A DNA stretch of 64,000 bases from CAZYFH01 sp965197395 (GCA_965197395.1 CBDANB010000007.1:124001-188000); one strand, 5' to 3'. Counted from the stretch's first letter, positions 10,635 through 21,076 are shown. A program made the numbers and translations. Notes: generated by a model not told the origin, from the letters alone.

Positions 10635-13587
10635 CGTGGCCCTCGACGACCAGCCCGACTGGGTGACATCGTCCGCGGCTGAGTCCTTCCAGGACCGCCA
10701 CATCGGTCCGCGGCCGGCGGACCGTGCTCGCATGCTCACCGCTGTTGGCGCTCGGTCGATCGATGCCCTCGTCGACCAGGCCGTCCCGGCCGGCATCCGG
10801 TTGGGGGACGCCCTCGCGCTCCCGGACGCGGAATCGGAGGCGCGTTTCCTTGACAGGCTGCGTGACGTGGCCGAACGGAACGAGGCGTGGCGGTCGTTCA
10901 TCGGACAGGGCTACTACGATTGCGTCACCCCGAGCGTGATCGCGCGCAACGTGCTCGAAAACCCCTCGTGGTACACGCCCTATACCCCGTATCAGGCGGA
11001 AGTCGCACAGGGGCGCCTCGAGGCGCTGATTAATTTCCAGACGATGGTCGTGGACTTGACGGCGATGGACGTGGCGAACGCGTCGCTCCTCGACGAAGCG
11101 ACCGCCGCAGCCGAGGCGATGACGCTGGCGCATCGAATCCGGGCCCGGCGCCCCGGAGCGGCCAATCGGTTCGTCATCGCGTCGAACTGCTTCCCGCAGA
11201 CCATTGCGGTGGTCCGTGGTCGTGCCGAGCCACTCGGCATCGAGATCGAAGTCACCGACCCGGGGTCACTCGAAGAGGCGATTGGCCGGGCCGGTGATGC
11301 GACGTTCGGAGTCCTCGTCCAGTCGCCCGACGCGTTCGGGGCCATTGGCGACCTAGGCGGGATCATCACGTGTGCGCACGAGGTGGGGGCGCTGGCGGTG
11401 GTTGCCAGCGATCTCCTGGCGCTGACCCTGATCCAGCCGCCGGGTGAGTGCGAGGCCGACGTCGTCGTGGGCAGCGCGCAGCGCTTCGGGGTGCCGATGG
11501 GGTACGGGGGGCCACACGCCGCGTTCTTCGCGACGCGCGAGCGCTATGTGCGCCAGATGCCGGGCCGGCTGATCGGCGTCTCGGTCGACGCTCACGGCCG
11601 GCGCGCGTATCGCATGGCGCTGCAGACGCGCGAGCAGCATATCCGGCGGGAGCGCGCAACCTCGAACATCTGCACGGCGCAAGCGCTGCTGGCGAATGTG
11701 GCAGGGTTCTATGCCGTCTATCACGGGCCCCATGGGCTGACCCGGATCGCGACGCGCGTGCACGGTCTGGCGCGAGGGCTCGCCGACCGACTGGTGGCGC
11801 TCGGGTTTGAGCAGCGGAACGATGTCTTCTTCGACACCATCAGGCTCGTGGCCACCCGGGGTGCGCGCCTCGACGGTCTTAGGCCGCTGGCCGAGCGGGC
11901 GCGGATCAATCTGTGGTATCACGCGACGGGTGATGTCGGGGTCGCGTTCGATGAGACGACGACCGAGGAAGAGGTCTCGGCGATAGAGCGGCTGTTCGCC
12001 GAGGCGGCGGGGATTGCGCCGCCACCAATCGACGCCGGCGGCGCGGCGACCCCAGCGCTACCGATGCAGGCTCGCCGCACCACGCCGTTTCTGACGCATC
12101 CCGTTTTCAACAGCCACCACTCCGAGCTGCAGATGATGCGCTATCTGAAGCGGTTGGAGCGGAAGGACATCGGGCTCGACACGTCGATGATTCCGCTCGG
12201 GTCCTGCACGATGAAGCTGAACGCGGCGACCGAGATGCGACCACTGAGCTGGCCGCGGTTCGCGGCGTTGCACCCATTCGTGCCGGTGCGCCAGGCGGCC
12301 GGCTACCGCCAGGTGCTCGAGGACGTCGAGCAGGCGCTCTGCACGATTACCGGGTTCGACGCCGTGTCGCTGCAGCCGAATTCCGGTGCGCAGGGCGAGT
12401 ACGCGGGCCTGCTGGTGATCCGGGCGTATCAGCGCGACCGTGGTGAAGAGGGCCGCGATGTCGTCCTCATCCCCGCATCGGCGCACGGCACCAACCCGGC
12501 GAGCGCGGCGATGGCCGGTATGCGCGTCGTCGTTGTGAAATGTGATCGGCACGGTGACGTCGATCTCGACGATCTCCGGACCAAGGCGCTGGAGCATCGC
12601 GATCGCCTGAGCGCGCTCATGATCACGTATCCGTCCACGCACGGTGTCTTCGAAGAGGCCATCGAGGAGATCTGCTCCCTGGTGCACGCGCACGGCGGCC
12701 AGGTCTACATGGATGGCGCCAATATGAACGCCCAGGTCGGCCTGACGAGCCCCGCGCGGATTGGCGCCGACGTCTGCCATCTCAACTTGCACAAGACGTT
12801 TGCGATCCCGCATGGGGGTGGCGGACCGGGGATGGGTCCAATCGCGGTCGCCAAGCACCTGGCGCCCTATCTGCCGGGGCACCCGGTGGTCGGTTCGGGC
12901 GCGGCATCGTCATCGACATCGGCATCCTTCAAGGCGATTGGCGCCGTGTCCGCCGCGCCGTGGGGCAGCGCGAGCGTCGCGCTCATCTCATATGCCTATA
13001 TTCGGCTTCTGGGACGCCAGGGCCTGACGGATGCAACCAAGGTGGCCATTCTCAACGCCAACTACATCAAGTCGCGCCTCGAGGCGCGATACGACGTGCT
13101 GTATACACGCGCGAATGGGCGGGTGGCGCATGAGTTGATCTTCGATCTGCGGCCCTTCAAGGGGACAACCGGGGTGACCGAGGAGGACGTGGCGAAGCGC
13201 CTCATCGATTACGGGTTCCACGCGCCCACGGTGTCGTTCCCGGTCCCTGGCACGCTGATGGTGGAGCCGACTGAGAGCGAACCGCTCGACGAGCTCGACC
13301 GGTTTTGTGAGGCCATGCTCTCGATTCGTGACGAGATCCAGGCCATCGCCGATGGCCGCGCCGATCCCGCGGATAACGTGCTCAGGAACGCGCCGCACAC
13401 CGCCGCCGACGTGTCGGCCGACGACTGGCCGCATCCCTACAGCCGGCGCGCCGCCGCGTACCCGCTGCCCTTTGTCGAGGCCAACAAGTTCTGGCCTCCC
13501 ATCAGCCGCATCGACAACGTGCACGGCGACCGGCACCTCATCTGCACGTGCCCGCCGGTCGACGCGTACGTGGAGCGTGCGGACTAA
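10627..13587 (+). CDS. gcvP: Glycine dehydrogenase (decarboxylating), single-chain P protein
   Basis: 986 aa, the long form with both halves in one chain, unlike the split GcvPA/GcvPB. It decarboxylates glycine with PLP and loads lipoyl-H protein. The N-half starts FQDRHIGPRPADRARML; the PLP-binding lysine is Lys723 in NLHKTFAIPHGGGGPG. Start choice is open: TTG at 10627 overlaps gcvH by 8 bp, and GTG at 10636 follows its stop; both give the same protein apart from three residues. Its stop codon overlaps by 4 bp the stop of the minus-strand aminotransferase, so transcription converges without a terminator gap. Confidence 0.95.
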   Translation: MGDVALDDQPDWVTSSAAESFQDRHIGPRPADRARMLTAVGARSIDALVDQAVPAGIRLGDALALPDAESEARFLDRLRDVAERNEAWRSFIGQGYYDCVTPSVIARNVLENPSWYTPYTPYQAEVAQGRLEALINFQTMVVDLTAMDVANASLLDEATAAAEAMTLAHRIRARRPGAANRFVIASNCFPQTIAVVRGRAEPLGIEIEVTDPGSLEEAIGRAGDATFGVLVQSPDAFGAIGDLGGIITCAHEVGALAVVASDLLALTLIQPPGECEADVVVGSAQRFGVPMGYGGPHAAFFATRERYVRQMPGRLIGVSVDAHGRRAYRMALQTREQHIRRERATSNICTAQALLANVAGFYAVYHGPHGLTRIATRVHGLARGLADRLVALGFEQRNDVFFDTIRLVATRGARLDGLRPLAERARINLWYHATGDVGVAFDETTTEEEVSAIERLFAEAAGIAPPPIDAGGAATPALPMQARRTTPFLTHPVFNSHHSELQMMRYLKRLERKDIGLDTSMIPLGSCTMKLNAATEMRPLSWPRFAALHPFVPVRQAAGYRQVLEDVEQALCTITGFDAVSLQPNSGAQGEYAGLLVIRAYQRDRGEEGRDVVLIPASAHGTNPASAAMAGMRVVVVKCDRHGDVDLDDLRTKALEHRDRLSALMITYPSTHGVFEEAIEEICSLVHAHGGQVYMDGANMNAQVGLTSPARIGADVCHLNLHKTFAIPHGGGGPGMGPIAVAKHLAPYLPGHPVVGSGAASSSTSASFKAIGAVSAAPWGSASVALISYAYIRLLGRQGLTDATKVAILNANYIKSRLEARYDVLYTRANGRVAHELIFDLRPFKGTTGVTEEDVAKRLIDYGFHAPTVSFPVPGTLMVEPTESEPLDELDRFCEAMLSIRDEIQAIADGRADPADNVLRNAPHTAADVSADDWPHPYSRRAAAYPLPFVEANKFWPPISRIDNVHGDRHLICTCPPVDAYVERAD

Positions 13588-14474
13588 ACGTTGTCTGACC
13601 GGCTGGTCATCGTTCGCTCGCGCGCCATCCTGGAGAAGGCCGCAGCCAGCGTACGTGTGATGGGGCCGGGTGCTCCAGTGCCGACCGCGCGGTCAGCGAC
13701 CCTCGTCACCGCGATCACCTCGCGTGTGGTGCCAGTGAGGAACAGCTCGTCTGCGGTCTCCAGGTCGGCGACGCGCAGCGTCTGCTCGCGCACGGGGATC
13801 CCGACCTCGACGCCTACCTCGAAGACAAAATTCCGCGTGACGCCCTCCAGCAATCCGGTCGCGAGGGGCGGCGTCAACGCCTCGCCATTGCGCACGAGAA
13901 AGATGTTGGATTGGGCGCACTCCGCCAGTTCGCCCGTGTAGCTGCACATCAACGCCTCATCCGCACCGGCGCGCAAGGCCTCCTGCATCGCCAGTGCGTT
14001 GTTGAGGAGGTTGTTCGACTTGATCCGCGGGCTCAGCGCGTCCGGGTGATTGCGAAGGACGGAGGACACCACGATCGTGACACCCCGCGCCGCGACGTCG
14101 GGTGGCGTCTCGTCGTGGGGTCGAACGATGATCACGACGGTCGGCGTGGGACAGGTGGCCGGGTCGTAGCTCAACTCACCGACGCCGCGCGTGAGGAGAA
14201 TACGGATATAGCGCTCGCCGGGTCCGTCGACCGCGGCCATCGTGTCGCGAATCGACGCGCCGAAGGCCAGGTCGTCCATCGGGACGGACAGGGCGATCGA
14301 GGCGGCGGACGCGCGCAGCCGAGCGAGATGTCGGTCGAGGAGAAACGGACGGCGGTGATAGGTGCGGAGTGTCTCGTAGACGCCTTCGCCGTACAAGAAG
14401 CCATGATCGAACACCGAAATCGACGCGCCGCGGTCGTCGGTCAGGACACCGTTGACGGTGACGGCTACGAGCAT
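13584..14474 (-). CDS. Class IV PLP aminotransferase (branched-chain/D-amino acid/ADC lyase-like)
   Basis: 296 aa, normal for fold-type IV. Motifs: VFDHGFLYGEGVYETLR at the N-terminus, the PLP lysine in SPRIKSNNLLNN, TGELAECAQSNIF, and TGTTREVIAV near the end. The lysine context SxxK-SNN(L/Y) is that of IlvE-type branched-chain aminotransferases and D-alanine aminotransferases; aminodeoxychorismate lyase is also possible. Substrate cannot be fixed from sequence reading. It is transcribed away from nnrD, and the 51-bp gap to that start includes a taacataat stretch that could serve as a -10 box. Confidence 0.85.
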   Translation of the reverse strand: MLVAVTVNGVLTDDRGASISVFDHGFLYGEGVYETLRTYHRRPFLLDRHLARLRASAASIALSVPMDDLAFGASIRDTMAAVDGPGERYIRILLTRGVGELSYDPATCPTPTVVIIVRPHDETPPDVAARGVTIVVSSVLRNHPDALSPRIKSNNLLNNALAMQEALRAGADEALMCSYTGELAECAQSNIFLVRNGEALTPPLATGLLEGVTRNFVFEVGVEVGIPVREQTLRVADLETADELFLTGTTREVIAVTRVADRAVGTGAPGPITRTLAAAFSRMARERTMTSRSDNV

Positions 14475-14525
14475 GCGCTATTCGTAACATAATTCAGTCG
14501 GGAGGGTCGTCACAGGTCGCCGATC

Positions 14526-16076
14526 ATGCGAGTGCTGGACGCTGCACAAATGCGCGCTGCCGATCGTCTGACGATCGAAGAGATCGGCGTTCCGTCCATC
14601 GTGCTCATGGAGAACGCGGGGCGGCAGGTCGTCGCCGCGATCGAGGCATCATGTGCAGACCTTGCGTTGTCGCGCGTGGCGGTGCTCTGCGGGCGCGGCA
14701 ACAACGGTGGAGACGGGTTCGTGGTGGCACGCGCGATGGCGCAGCGCGGCCTCGAGGTGGCCGTCTTCTTGGCCGGTCGGGTGGCTGATGTTCGTGGGGA
14801 TGCGCGCACAAACCTCGATATCGTGCGACGGCTTGGCGTGTCGGTGGAAGAGGTTCCTGACGCGGCGGCATGGGAGCGACACGGCCCCGAGGTGGCCGTG
14901 TGTGACCTCGTCGTCGACGCCCTCGTCGGCACGGGCCTGACGGCCCCGCTCGCGGGGCTTCTCGAGGCGATCGTCACCGACATTAACGGGACGGGCCTAC
15001 CCGTCGTGTCCATCGATCTGCCTTCGGGTGTCTCGGCCGACACGCCGCAGGTCCTTGGGGCGTGCATCCGTGCTCGCGTGACCGTGACCCTCGGTGCACC
15101 AAAGATCCCGCTCGTGCTCGCGCCGGCCGCCGACCACGCTGGAGAGCTCGTCGTGGCCGAGATCGGGATTCCGGCGCGCGTGATCGATGACCTCGAGGGT
15201 CCGCGGCTCGAGCTGCTGACGCCGGCGCACGTGCGATCGCGGATTCCGGTCCGCGCCCACGATGCGCACAAGGGTGATTGTGGCCACGTCGTGTTAGTGG
15301 CGGGGTCGCCGGGAAAGACCGGCGCGGCGCGTTTGGCGGGGCTCGGCGCCCTCCGGTCCGGCGCCGGGTTGGTCACCGTGGCGACCCCAAGGTCGTCGGC
15401 GCGTCTGGTGGCCTCGGTGCCGGAGTACATGACGGCGGCGCTCGTCGAGACAGAAGTGGGGACGGTCGCGCCAGCCGCGCTCGAGGCAGTGCTCGCGCTG
15501 CCGGCCGATGTGCTCGCCGTTGGGCCAGGGCTGGGTGTCGGCAATGGGCCGCGGGCGCTCGTGCGGGGACTCGTTGAGCGAACGCCGGGTCCGCTCGTGC
15601 TCGACGCCGACGCGCTAAACGTCCTGGCGGATGATCCGACGGTCCTCGGCGCGCGTCGGGGTCGCGAGACGGTCGTGACGCCGCACCCGGGCGAGATGGC
15701 GCGGCTCGCCGGGACGACGACCACCGATGTGCAGGGGAACCGGATCGACTACGCCCGCGCGTGTGCGACCGAGCATGGCGTGCACGTCGTGCTCAAGGGC
15801 GCGCGCAGCATCCTTGCGACGCCGGACGGCGCCGTGTTCATCAATCCGACCGGCAACCCGGGGATGGCCACCGGCGGCACTGGCGACGTGCTCACCGGGG
15901 TGGTCGCGGCGTGGTGGGCGCAGTTGCGCGACCCGGTGGCCGCGATGACGGTCGGCGTGCACGTGCATGGCCTCGCCGGCGATTTGGCGGTGGAGCGGGT
16001 GGGGGAGACAGCCCTGACGGCGAGCGACCTTGCCGCGCAGCTTGGCGCCGCGGTCACCGCACTGACGAGTTCGTGA
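14526..16076 (+). CDS. nnrD: Bifunctional NAD(P)HX epimerase/dehydratase
   Basis: 516 aa. It repairs hydrated NADH/NADPH: the N-terminal YjeF_N domain (about 1-215, MRVLDAAQMRAAD start, CGRGNNGGDGFVVAR motif) epimerises NAD(P)HX, and the C-terminal ribokinase-like domain (about 235-516) dehydrates S-NAD(P)HX using ADP or ATP. C-terminal motifs HKGDCGHVVLVAGS, VGPGLG and GNPGMATGGTGDVLTG are intact. Its last codons overlap the GTG of tsaE, an arrangement found in many bacteria (the fused gene is also called nnr or yjeF). Confidence 0.95.
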   Translation: MRVLDAAQMRAADRLTIEEIGVPSIVLMENAGRQVVAAIEASCADLALSRVAVLCGRGNNGGDGFVVARAMAQRGLEVAVFLAGRVADVRGDARTNLDIVRRLGVSVEEVPDAAAWERHGPEVAVCDLVVDALVGTGLTAPLAGLLEAIVTDINGTGLPVVSIDLPSGVSADTPQVLGACIRARVTVTLGAPKIPLVLAPAADHAGELVVAEIGIPARVIDDLEGPRLELLTPAHVRSRIPVRAHDAHKGDCGHVVLVAGSPGKTGAARLAGLGALRSGAGLVTVATPRSSARLVASVPEYMTAALVETEVGTVAPAALEAVLALPADVLAVGPGLGVGNGPRALVRGLVERTPGPLVLDADALNVLADDPTVLGARRGRETVVTPHPGEMARLAGTTTTDVQGNRIDYARACATEHGVHVVLKGARSILATPDGAVFINPTGNPGMATGGTGDVLTGVVAAWWAQLRDPVAAMTVGVHVHGLAGDLAVERVGETALTASDLAAQLGAAVTALTSS

Positions 16077-16543
16077 TCCACACGCACGACAGCCAGTCGG
16101 AGGACGACACCCGGCAGATCGCACGGGAGCTCGCCGCTGGCCTCCCGCCGCGGGCGGTGGTGTTGCTGTTCGGCGAGCTCGGTGCCGGCAAGACGGCGTT
16201 CGTCCGCGGGTTGGTCGAGGGCGCCGGCGGAGAGGCGGATGACGTCAGCAGCCCGACGTTCGTCCTGATCCAGCACTACGCCGGGCCGCGGCCCGTCTTT
16301 CACGTCGATCTGTATCGGCTGCGCGGGCCCGACGTGGGGGAGCTCGAGGAAGAACTCTCGGATCTGTTGGCCCGCGATGGCATCGTCGCGGTCGAGTGGG
16401 CCGATCGGTTGACCCGGCCGATGCCGGGCGCGGTCCATGTGCGGATCGACGACCTGGGCGGCGACGCGCGCTTGATTCGCGTCGACGGCGAGACGACGAC
16501 GGGCGGCCGCGTCGGCGCGAACCGCGTGGGCGATGAGTGCTGA
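16073..16543 (+). CDS. tsaE: tRNA t6A37 biosynthesis ATPase TsaE
   Basis: 156 aa from a GTG overlapping the nnrD stop (GTGA). P-loop GELGAGKT, then SSPTFVLIQHYAG, HVDLYRL and the VEWADR motif, all diagnostic of TsaE/YjeE. It works with TsaB and TsaD to put threonylcarbamoyl on A37 of ANN-decoding tRNAs. The C-terminus carries about 15 extra Gly/Arg-rich residues. tsaB is not adjacent here. A 31-bp gap separates it from the convergent guaB end. Confidence 0.93.
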   Translation: MIHTHDSQSEDDTRQIARELAAGLPPRAVVLLFGELGAGKTAFVRGLVEGAGGEADDVSSPTFVLIQHYAGPRPVFHVDLYRLRGPDVGELEEELSDLLARDGIVAVEWADRLTRPMPGAVHVRIDDLGGDARLIRVDGETTTGGRVGANRVGDEC

Positions 16544-16574
16544 GCTACTTCCTTCTGACCTACGTCTCCTCTAC

Positions 16575-18119
16575 CTACTCGCTTCGGTAGTTCGGCGCTT
16601 CCTTCGTGATGACCACGTCGTGCACGTGGCTCTCCCGGATACCGGCCGGCGTGATGCGGATGAGCTCCACGTCGCGTTGCAGCGTCGAAATGGTGGCGGT
16701 CCCGCAGTAGCCCATGCCAGCGCGTAGGCCGCCGACGAGCTGGTGGATCATCGCCGACACGGTGCCCTTATGCGGCACCCGCCCTTCGATTCCTTCGGGC
16801 ACCAGCTTCTGTAGGCCGTCATCCGCCGGGGCGGCGAGATCGAACTCCTCTTGAAAGTAACGGTCCTTGCTACCCCGGCGCATGGCGCCGATCGATCCCA
16901 TGCCGCGATATTCCTTGAAGCTGCGTCCCTGATACAGGATGAGCTCGCCCGGGCTCTCATCGGTGCCGGCGAACAGGCTGCCGATCATGACGGCGCTCGC
17001 ACCGACGGCCACCGCCTTCGTGAGGTCGCCCGAGTAGCGGACGCCGCCGTCGGCGATGACGGGGATCCCGTGGGGCTCCGCGGCCGCGCTGCAGTCCGAG
17101 ACGGCCGTCACCATCGGGACGCCGATGCCCGCGATGATCCGTGTGGTGCAGATCGAGCCGGACCCGATCCCGACCTTGACGGCGTCGACGCCGACGTCAA
17201 TCAGGGCGCGCGTGCCGTCGGCGGTCGCCACGTTGCCAGCAATGAGGTCGATGGAGGGAAACTCCCGGCGGAGGCGCCGCGCCATGTCCAGCACGTTCTG
17301 CGAATGGCCGTGCGCGCTGTCGAGCACCAGGAGATCAACGTGGGCGGCGACGAGGGCCTCCGTCCGCTCGATCGTGTCGGCCGCGATGCCCACCGCGGCC
17401 CCGACCCGAAGTCGGCCGAGCGAGTCTTTGCTGGCGCGCGGGTATTTGATGGCCTTCTGGATGTCCTTCACCGTGATCAGGCCGCGTAGACAGAAGTCCT
17501 TGTCGACGACGAGCAGTTTCTCGACGCGATGCCGATGGAGGATCTCCTCCGCCTGCGCGAGCGTCGTGCCGACGGGGACCGTGATCAGGTTCTCTCGGGT
17601 CATCACCTCCGAGATCGGCTGCTGGACGTCGCGCTGGAACCGCAGGTCGCGGTTGGTGAGAATACCGACCAGTCGTCCTTCGTTGCGTCCGTCCTCGGTG
17701 ATCGGCACACCCGAGATCCGGTACTTCTTCATCAGCTCGAGCGCTTGATACACGCTGCTGCGTGGTGAGAGCGTGATCGGGTTGACGATCATCCCGCTTT
17801 CCGAGCGTTTGACGCGGTCGACCTCGGAGGCCTGCTCGGGGATGTCAAGGTTCTTGTGGATGATGCCGATCCCGCCGAGCTGCGCCATGGCGATGGCCAT
17901 CCGGGATTCGGTGACCGTGTCCATCGCGGCGCTGATTAAAGGGACATTGACGGTGATGTTTCGGGTCAGTCGGCTCGACACGTCGACGGCGCTCGGCAGA
18001 ACTTGCGAGTGCCGTGGCTTCAGCAGCACGTCGTCGAAGGTCAGCGCCGTTGCCAGTTCTGTGGCGGACCATCGTCCGACCACTGCATTGCTCTTGAGAT
18101 CCATCCGCTCAGGCTCCAT
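16575..18119 (-). CDS. guaB: Inosine-5'-monophosphate dehydrogenase
   Basis: 514 aa; oxidises IMP to XMP with NAD, the committed step to GMP. Start LTFDDVLLKPRHS, two CBS domains (about residues 110-230) inserted in the barrel, catalytic cysteine loop GSICTTRIIAGIG, and the flap segment MGSIGAMRRGSKDRYFQ. The ATG at 18119 overlaps the end of secA by 11 bp; an in-frame ATG at 18104 would drop five residues. The overlap suggests coupled expression with secA. Confidence 0.96.
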   Translation of the reverse strand: MEPERMDLKSNAVVGRWSATELATALTFDDVLLKPRHSQVLPSAVDVSSRLTRNITVNVPLISAAMDTVTESRMAIAMAQLGGIGIIHKNLDIPEQASEVDRVKRSESGMIVNPITLSPRSSVYQALELMKKYRISGVPITEDGRNEGRLVGILTNRDLRFQRDVQQPISEVMTRENLITVPVGTTLAQAEEILHRHRVEKLLVVDKDFCLRGLITVKDIQKAIKYPRASKDSLGRLRVGAAVGIAADTIERTEALVAAHVDLLVLDSAHGHSQNVLDMARRLRREFPSIDLIAGNVATADGTRALIDVGVDAVKVGIGSGSICTTRIIAGIGVPMVTAVSDCSAAAEPHGIPVIADGGVRYSGDLTKAVAVGASAVMIGSLFAGTDESPGELILYQGRSFKEYRGMGSIGAMRRGSKDRYFQEEFDLAAPADDGLQKLVPEGIEGRVPHKGTVSAMIHQLVGGLRAGMGYCGTATISTLQRDVELIRITPAGIRESHVHDVVITKEAPNYRSE

Positions 18120-21003
18120 GACACTTCTTGTACTTCTTACCGCTGCCGCAGGGGCACGGGTCGTTCCGTCCGACTTTCGCCGTCTGACGACGCACCGTCT
18201 TCACGGCGGCGTCATCGCCGCCGGTCCGCGCCGGTTGAGGACCGCCCGACGCGGTCGCGCCGCCCGCAAAGGCTCCGCTGGCGGTAGCCGGGTGGTTCAG
18301 CGACACGGGTGTTGCCCTGCGGATGGCGGGCTGGGCGGCGTGACCGCGTTCTCCATTACCCTTGACGACTGGTCGCAGGCGCCAGAGATAGCGGACCGTT
18401 TCGTCGTCGATCCGCTCCTTCATGGCCTGGAACATCTCGAAGCTCTCGCGCTTGTACTCGACAAGCGGATTGCGTTGACCGTAACCTCGGAGCCCGATCC
18501 CCTCCTTGAGATGATCCAGGCCGTAGAGGTGATCCTTCCATTGCGAGTCGACGACCTGAAGCATGACGTCGCGCTCGACGCGGCGTAGCACGCTCGCGTC
18601 GATGACCTCTTCCTTGTCGGCGTACTTCTGCTCGACGGTCGACCAGAGTGCGCTATGCATCTCGCCCGCGCTGCGATCGTCGAGATCGAGCGCGCTGAGC
18701 GCGTCCTCGTCGAGCCCGAACGTCTCGCCGACGCGGAGCTTGAGCGCGGGCGTATCCCAGTCCTCGGGTTCGGTGTCTTCTCCGCAATAGGTCTGGACGT
18801 TCTCGTCGACGAGTCCCTCGGCGAGCGTCATGAGGTAGGCGCGGCTGTCGACTTCTTCATCACCTTCGAGCGTCACCGTGCCGTCGAGGAGCTCGCGACG
18901 CAGCGCGTAGACGTTCTCCCGCTGCTTGTTCATCACGTCGTCGTATTCCAACAGGTGCTTGCGCACGGAGAAGTTCTGCGCCTCGACTTGCTTCTGGGCG
19001 CGCTCGATGGCCTTGGTGACCATCCTGTGCTCGATCGGCACGCCGTCTTCCATGCCGAGCCGCGTCATGAGCCCTTGAATGCGGTCGGACCCGAAGATGC
19101 GCATCAGGTCGTCCTCGAGCGACAGGTAGAAACGGGACGACCCTGGATCTCCCTGCCGGCCGGCCCGTCCTCGGAGCTGGTTGTCGATGCGGCGAGCTTC
19201 GTGGCGCTCGGTGCCGATGATATGGAGGCCACCGGCCGCGATCACCTCCTCGTGCTCCGCTCCGGTCTCCGCCTTGAAATGGGTGAACAGGCGGTCCCAG
19301 TCGGTCCGTGGGACTCGGTAGAACCCGTCCTGGACGAAGTACACGAACTCCTCGTCGTCGACGAAGCGCTGCTCGCCCGCCGGCAAACGTTCCGCGACCT
19401 CCTCGCTCAGTGCCTGACGACGCGCCATGTGCTCGGGGTTGCCACCCAGGAGGATGTCGGTGCCCCGGCCCGCCATGTTGGTCGCGATCGTGACGGTGCC
19501 GCGGCGCCCGGCCTGCGCGACGATCTCGGCCTCCTTCTCGTGGTATTTGGCGTTCAACACGACGTGTTTGATGCCGCGCCGCTTGAGCAAGGCGGACAGC
19601 GTCTCCGACTTCTCGATGGAGACGGTGCCGACCAACACGGGTCGTCCCGCCTCTTGTTGTTCGAGGATGTCGTCGACGATCGCGGTGTGCTTTTCCTTGG
19701 CCGTCTTGTAGACGGCGTCGGGTTCCTCGAGCCGCACGAGGGGACGGTTCGTGGGTGCGACGAACACGTCGAGGTCGTAGATCTTGGCGAATTCGGGCGC
19801 TTCGGTTTCCGCCGTCCCGGTCATACCCGACAACTTGTCGTACTTCCTAAAGTAGTTCTGGAAGGTGATGGTCGCCAAGGTCTGGTTTTCGCGCTCGATC
19901 TTGACCTTTTCCTTCGCCTCGACTGCCTGGTGGAGCCCATCGCTCCACCGGCGCCCGGGCATCAGCCGGCCGGTGAACTCATCGACGATCACCACCTGGC
20001 CATCCTTCACCATGTAGTCCACGTCGCGCTCGAAGAGCGTGTGGGCCCGGAGCGCCTGGTTGACGTGGTGCAGCAACGGCATGTTGACCGGGTCATACAG
20101 GCCGCCAGGCTGGAGCCGGTTTCCGAGCAGTTGTTCGGCCTTCGCCATACCGGTTTCGGTCAGGGAGACCGTCTTGTGCTTCTCGTCCTTGATGAAATCA
20201 CCCGTGGACTCGAGCTCTTCTCGCTGTTCGGCAGGCACGTTGCCCTGCGTCACGGCGCCGGGGGTCAGGCGCGGGACGATGCGGTCGGCTTCAGCGTAGA
20301 GCTCCGTCGACTGCGCCGCCGGTCCGGAGATGATGAGCGGTGTGCGCGCCTCGTCGATCAGGATGCTGTCCACCTCGTCGACGATCGCGAATCGATGTTC
20401 GCGTTGGACGAACTGCGTCGTCTCGAACTTCATGTTGTCGCGCAGATAGTCGAATCCGAACTCGTTATTCGTGCCGTAGGTGATGTCACATCGATAGGCC
20501 GCGTGGCGCTCCGGGTCGCGCAAGTCGTGCTGGATGACACCGACGCTCATGCCCAGAAAGCGGTAGATGCGGCCCATCCAATCGGAATCCCGTCGGGCGA
20601 GATAGTCGTTGACCGTCACCACGTGTACGCCCTTGCCTTCGAGCGCATTCAGGTAGGCGGCCAGCGTGGCGACGAGGGTCTTGCCCTCGCCCGTCTTCAT
20701 TTCCGCGATCTGGCCGCGGTGCAACATCATCCCGCCGATGAGCTGGACGTCGAAGTGGCGCATCTCGAGCACGCGGCGGCCGGCTTCCCGGACGACGGCA
20801 AACGCGTCGACGAGCAAGTCGTCCAGCGTGGCGCCACGCTCGATGTGCTCGCGCAACTCGGCCGTCTTGGCCCGCAAATCGTCGTCTGATAGCGCCCGGA
20901 TGGTGGCCTCGCGCTCGTTGATTGCCGCGACGGTGGGTTGCACGCGTTTGAGGTCGCGCGCGTTCTGAGTGCCGAAGACCTTGGCGAGCAGAGTGTCGAG
21001 CAT
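18109..21003 (-). CDS. secA: Preprotein translocase ATPase SecA
   Basis: 964 aa. Motor that drives proteins through SecYEG. Begins LLAKVFGTQNARDLKR; Walker A is MKTGEGKTLVATL; DEAD-type motif VDEVDSILIDEAR; PPXD and helicase C domain with VTIATNMAGRGTDILLGG; and a C-terminal zinc site DPCPCGSGKKYKKCHGA that also binds SecB. A linker rich in Ala/Gly/Pro precedes the zinc tail. A palindromic repeat lies 70-200 bp upstream of its start. Transcribed with guaB. Confidence 0.98.
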   Translation of the reverse strand: MLDTLLAKVFGTQNARDLKRVQPTVAAINEREATIRALSDDDLRAKTAELREHIERGATLDDLLVDAFAVVREAGRRVLEMRHFDVQLIGGMMLHRGQIAEMKTGEGKTLVATLAAYLNALEGKGVHVVTVNDYLARRDSDWMGRIYRFLGMSVGVIQHDLRDPERHAAYRCDITYGTNNEFGFDYLRDNMKFETTQFVQREHRFAIVDEVDSILIDEARTPLIISGPAAQSTELYAEADRIVPRLTPGAVTQGNVPAEQREELESTGDFIKDEKHKTVSLTETGMAKAEQLLGNRLQPGGLYDPVNMPLLHHVNQALRAHTLFERDVDYMVKDGQVVIVDEFTGRLMPGRRWSDGLHQAVEAKEKVKIERENQTLATITFQNYFRKYDKLSGMTGTAETEAPEFAKIYDLDVFVAPTNRPLVRLEEPDAVYKTAKEKHTAIVDDILEQQEAGRPVLVGTVSIEKSETLSALLKRRGIKHVVLNAKYHEKEAEIVAQAGRRGTVTIATNMAGRGTDILLGGNPEHMARRQALSEEVAERLPAGEQRFVDDEEFVYFVQDGFYRVPRTDWDRLFTHFKAETGAEHEEVIAAGGLHIIGTERHEARRIDNQLRGRAGRQGDPGSSRFYLSLEDDLMRIFGSDRIQGLMTRLGMEDGVPIEHRMVTKAIERAQKQVEAQNFSVRKHLLEYDDVMNKQRENVYALRRELLDGTVTLEGDEEVDSRAYLMTLAEGLVDENVQTYCGEDTEPEDWDTPALKLRVGETFGLDEDALSALDLDDRSAGEMHSALWSTVEQKYADKEEVIDASVLRRVERDVMLQVVDSQWKDHLYGLDHLKEGIGLRGYGQRNPLVEYKRESFEMFQAMKERIDDETVRYLWRLRPVVKGNGERGHAAQPAIRRATPVSLNHPATASGAFAGGATASGGPQPARTGGDDAAVKTVRRQTAKVGRNDPCPCGSGKKYKKCHGA

Positions 21004-21076
21004 CAGGGTGTTGGAGGCCGCGCGCAGCCGAGCGTGCCGGCGAGCCCGTCCACTCTATTTTACGCGACCGTGACGC

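Noticed and set aside
18655..20889. 744-codon open frame antisense to secA
   Set aside because: It mirrors secA codons in a GC-rich gene; no family motif, no ribosome site, His/Asp/Arg-rich composition typical of antisense frames.
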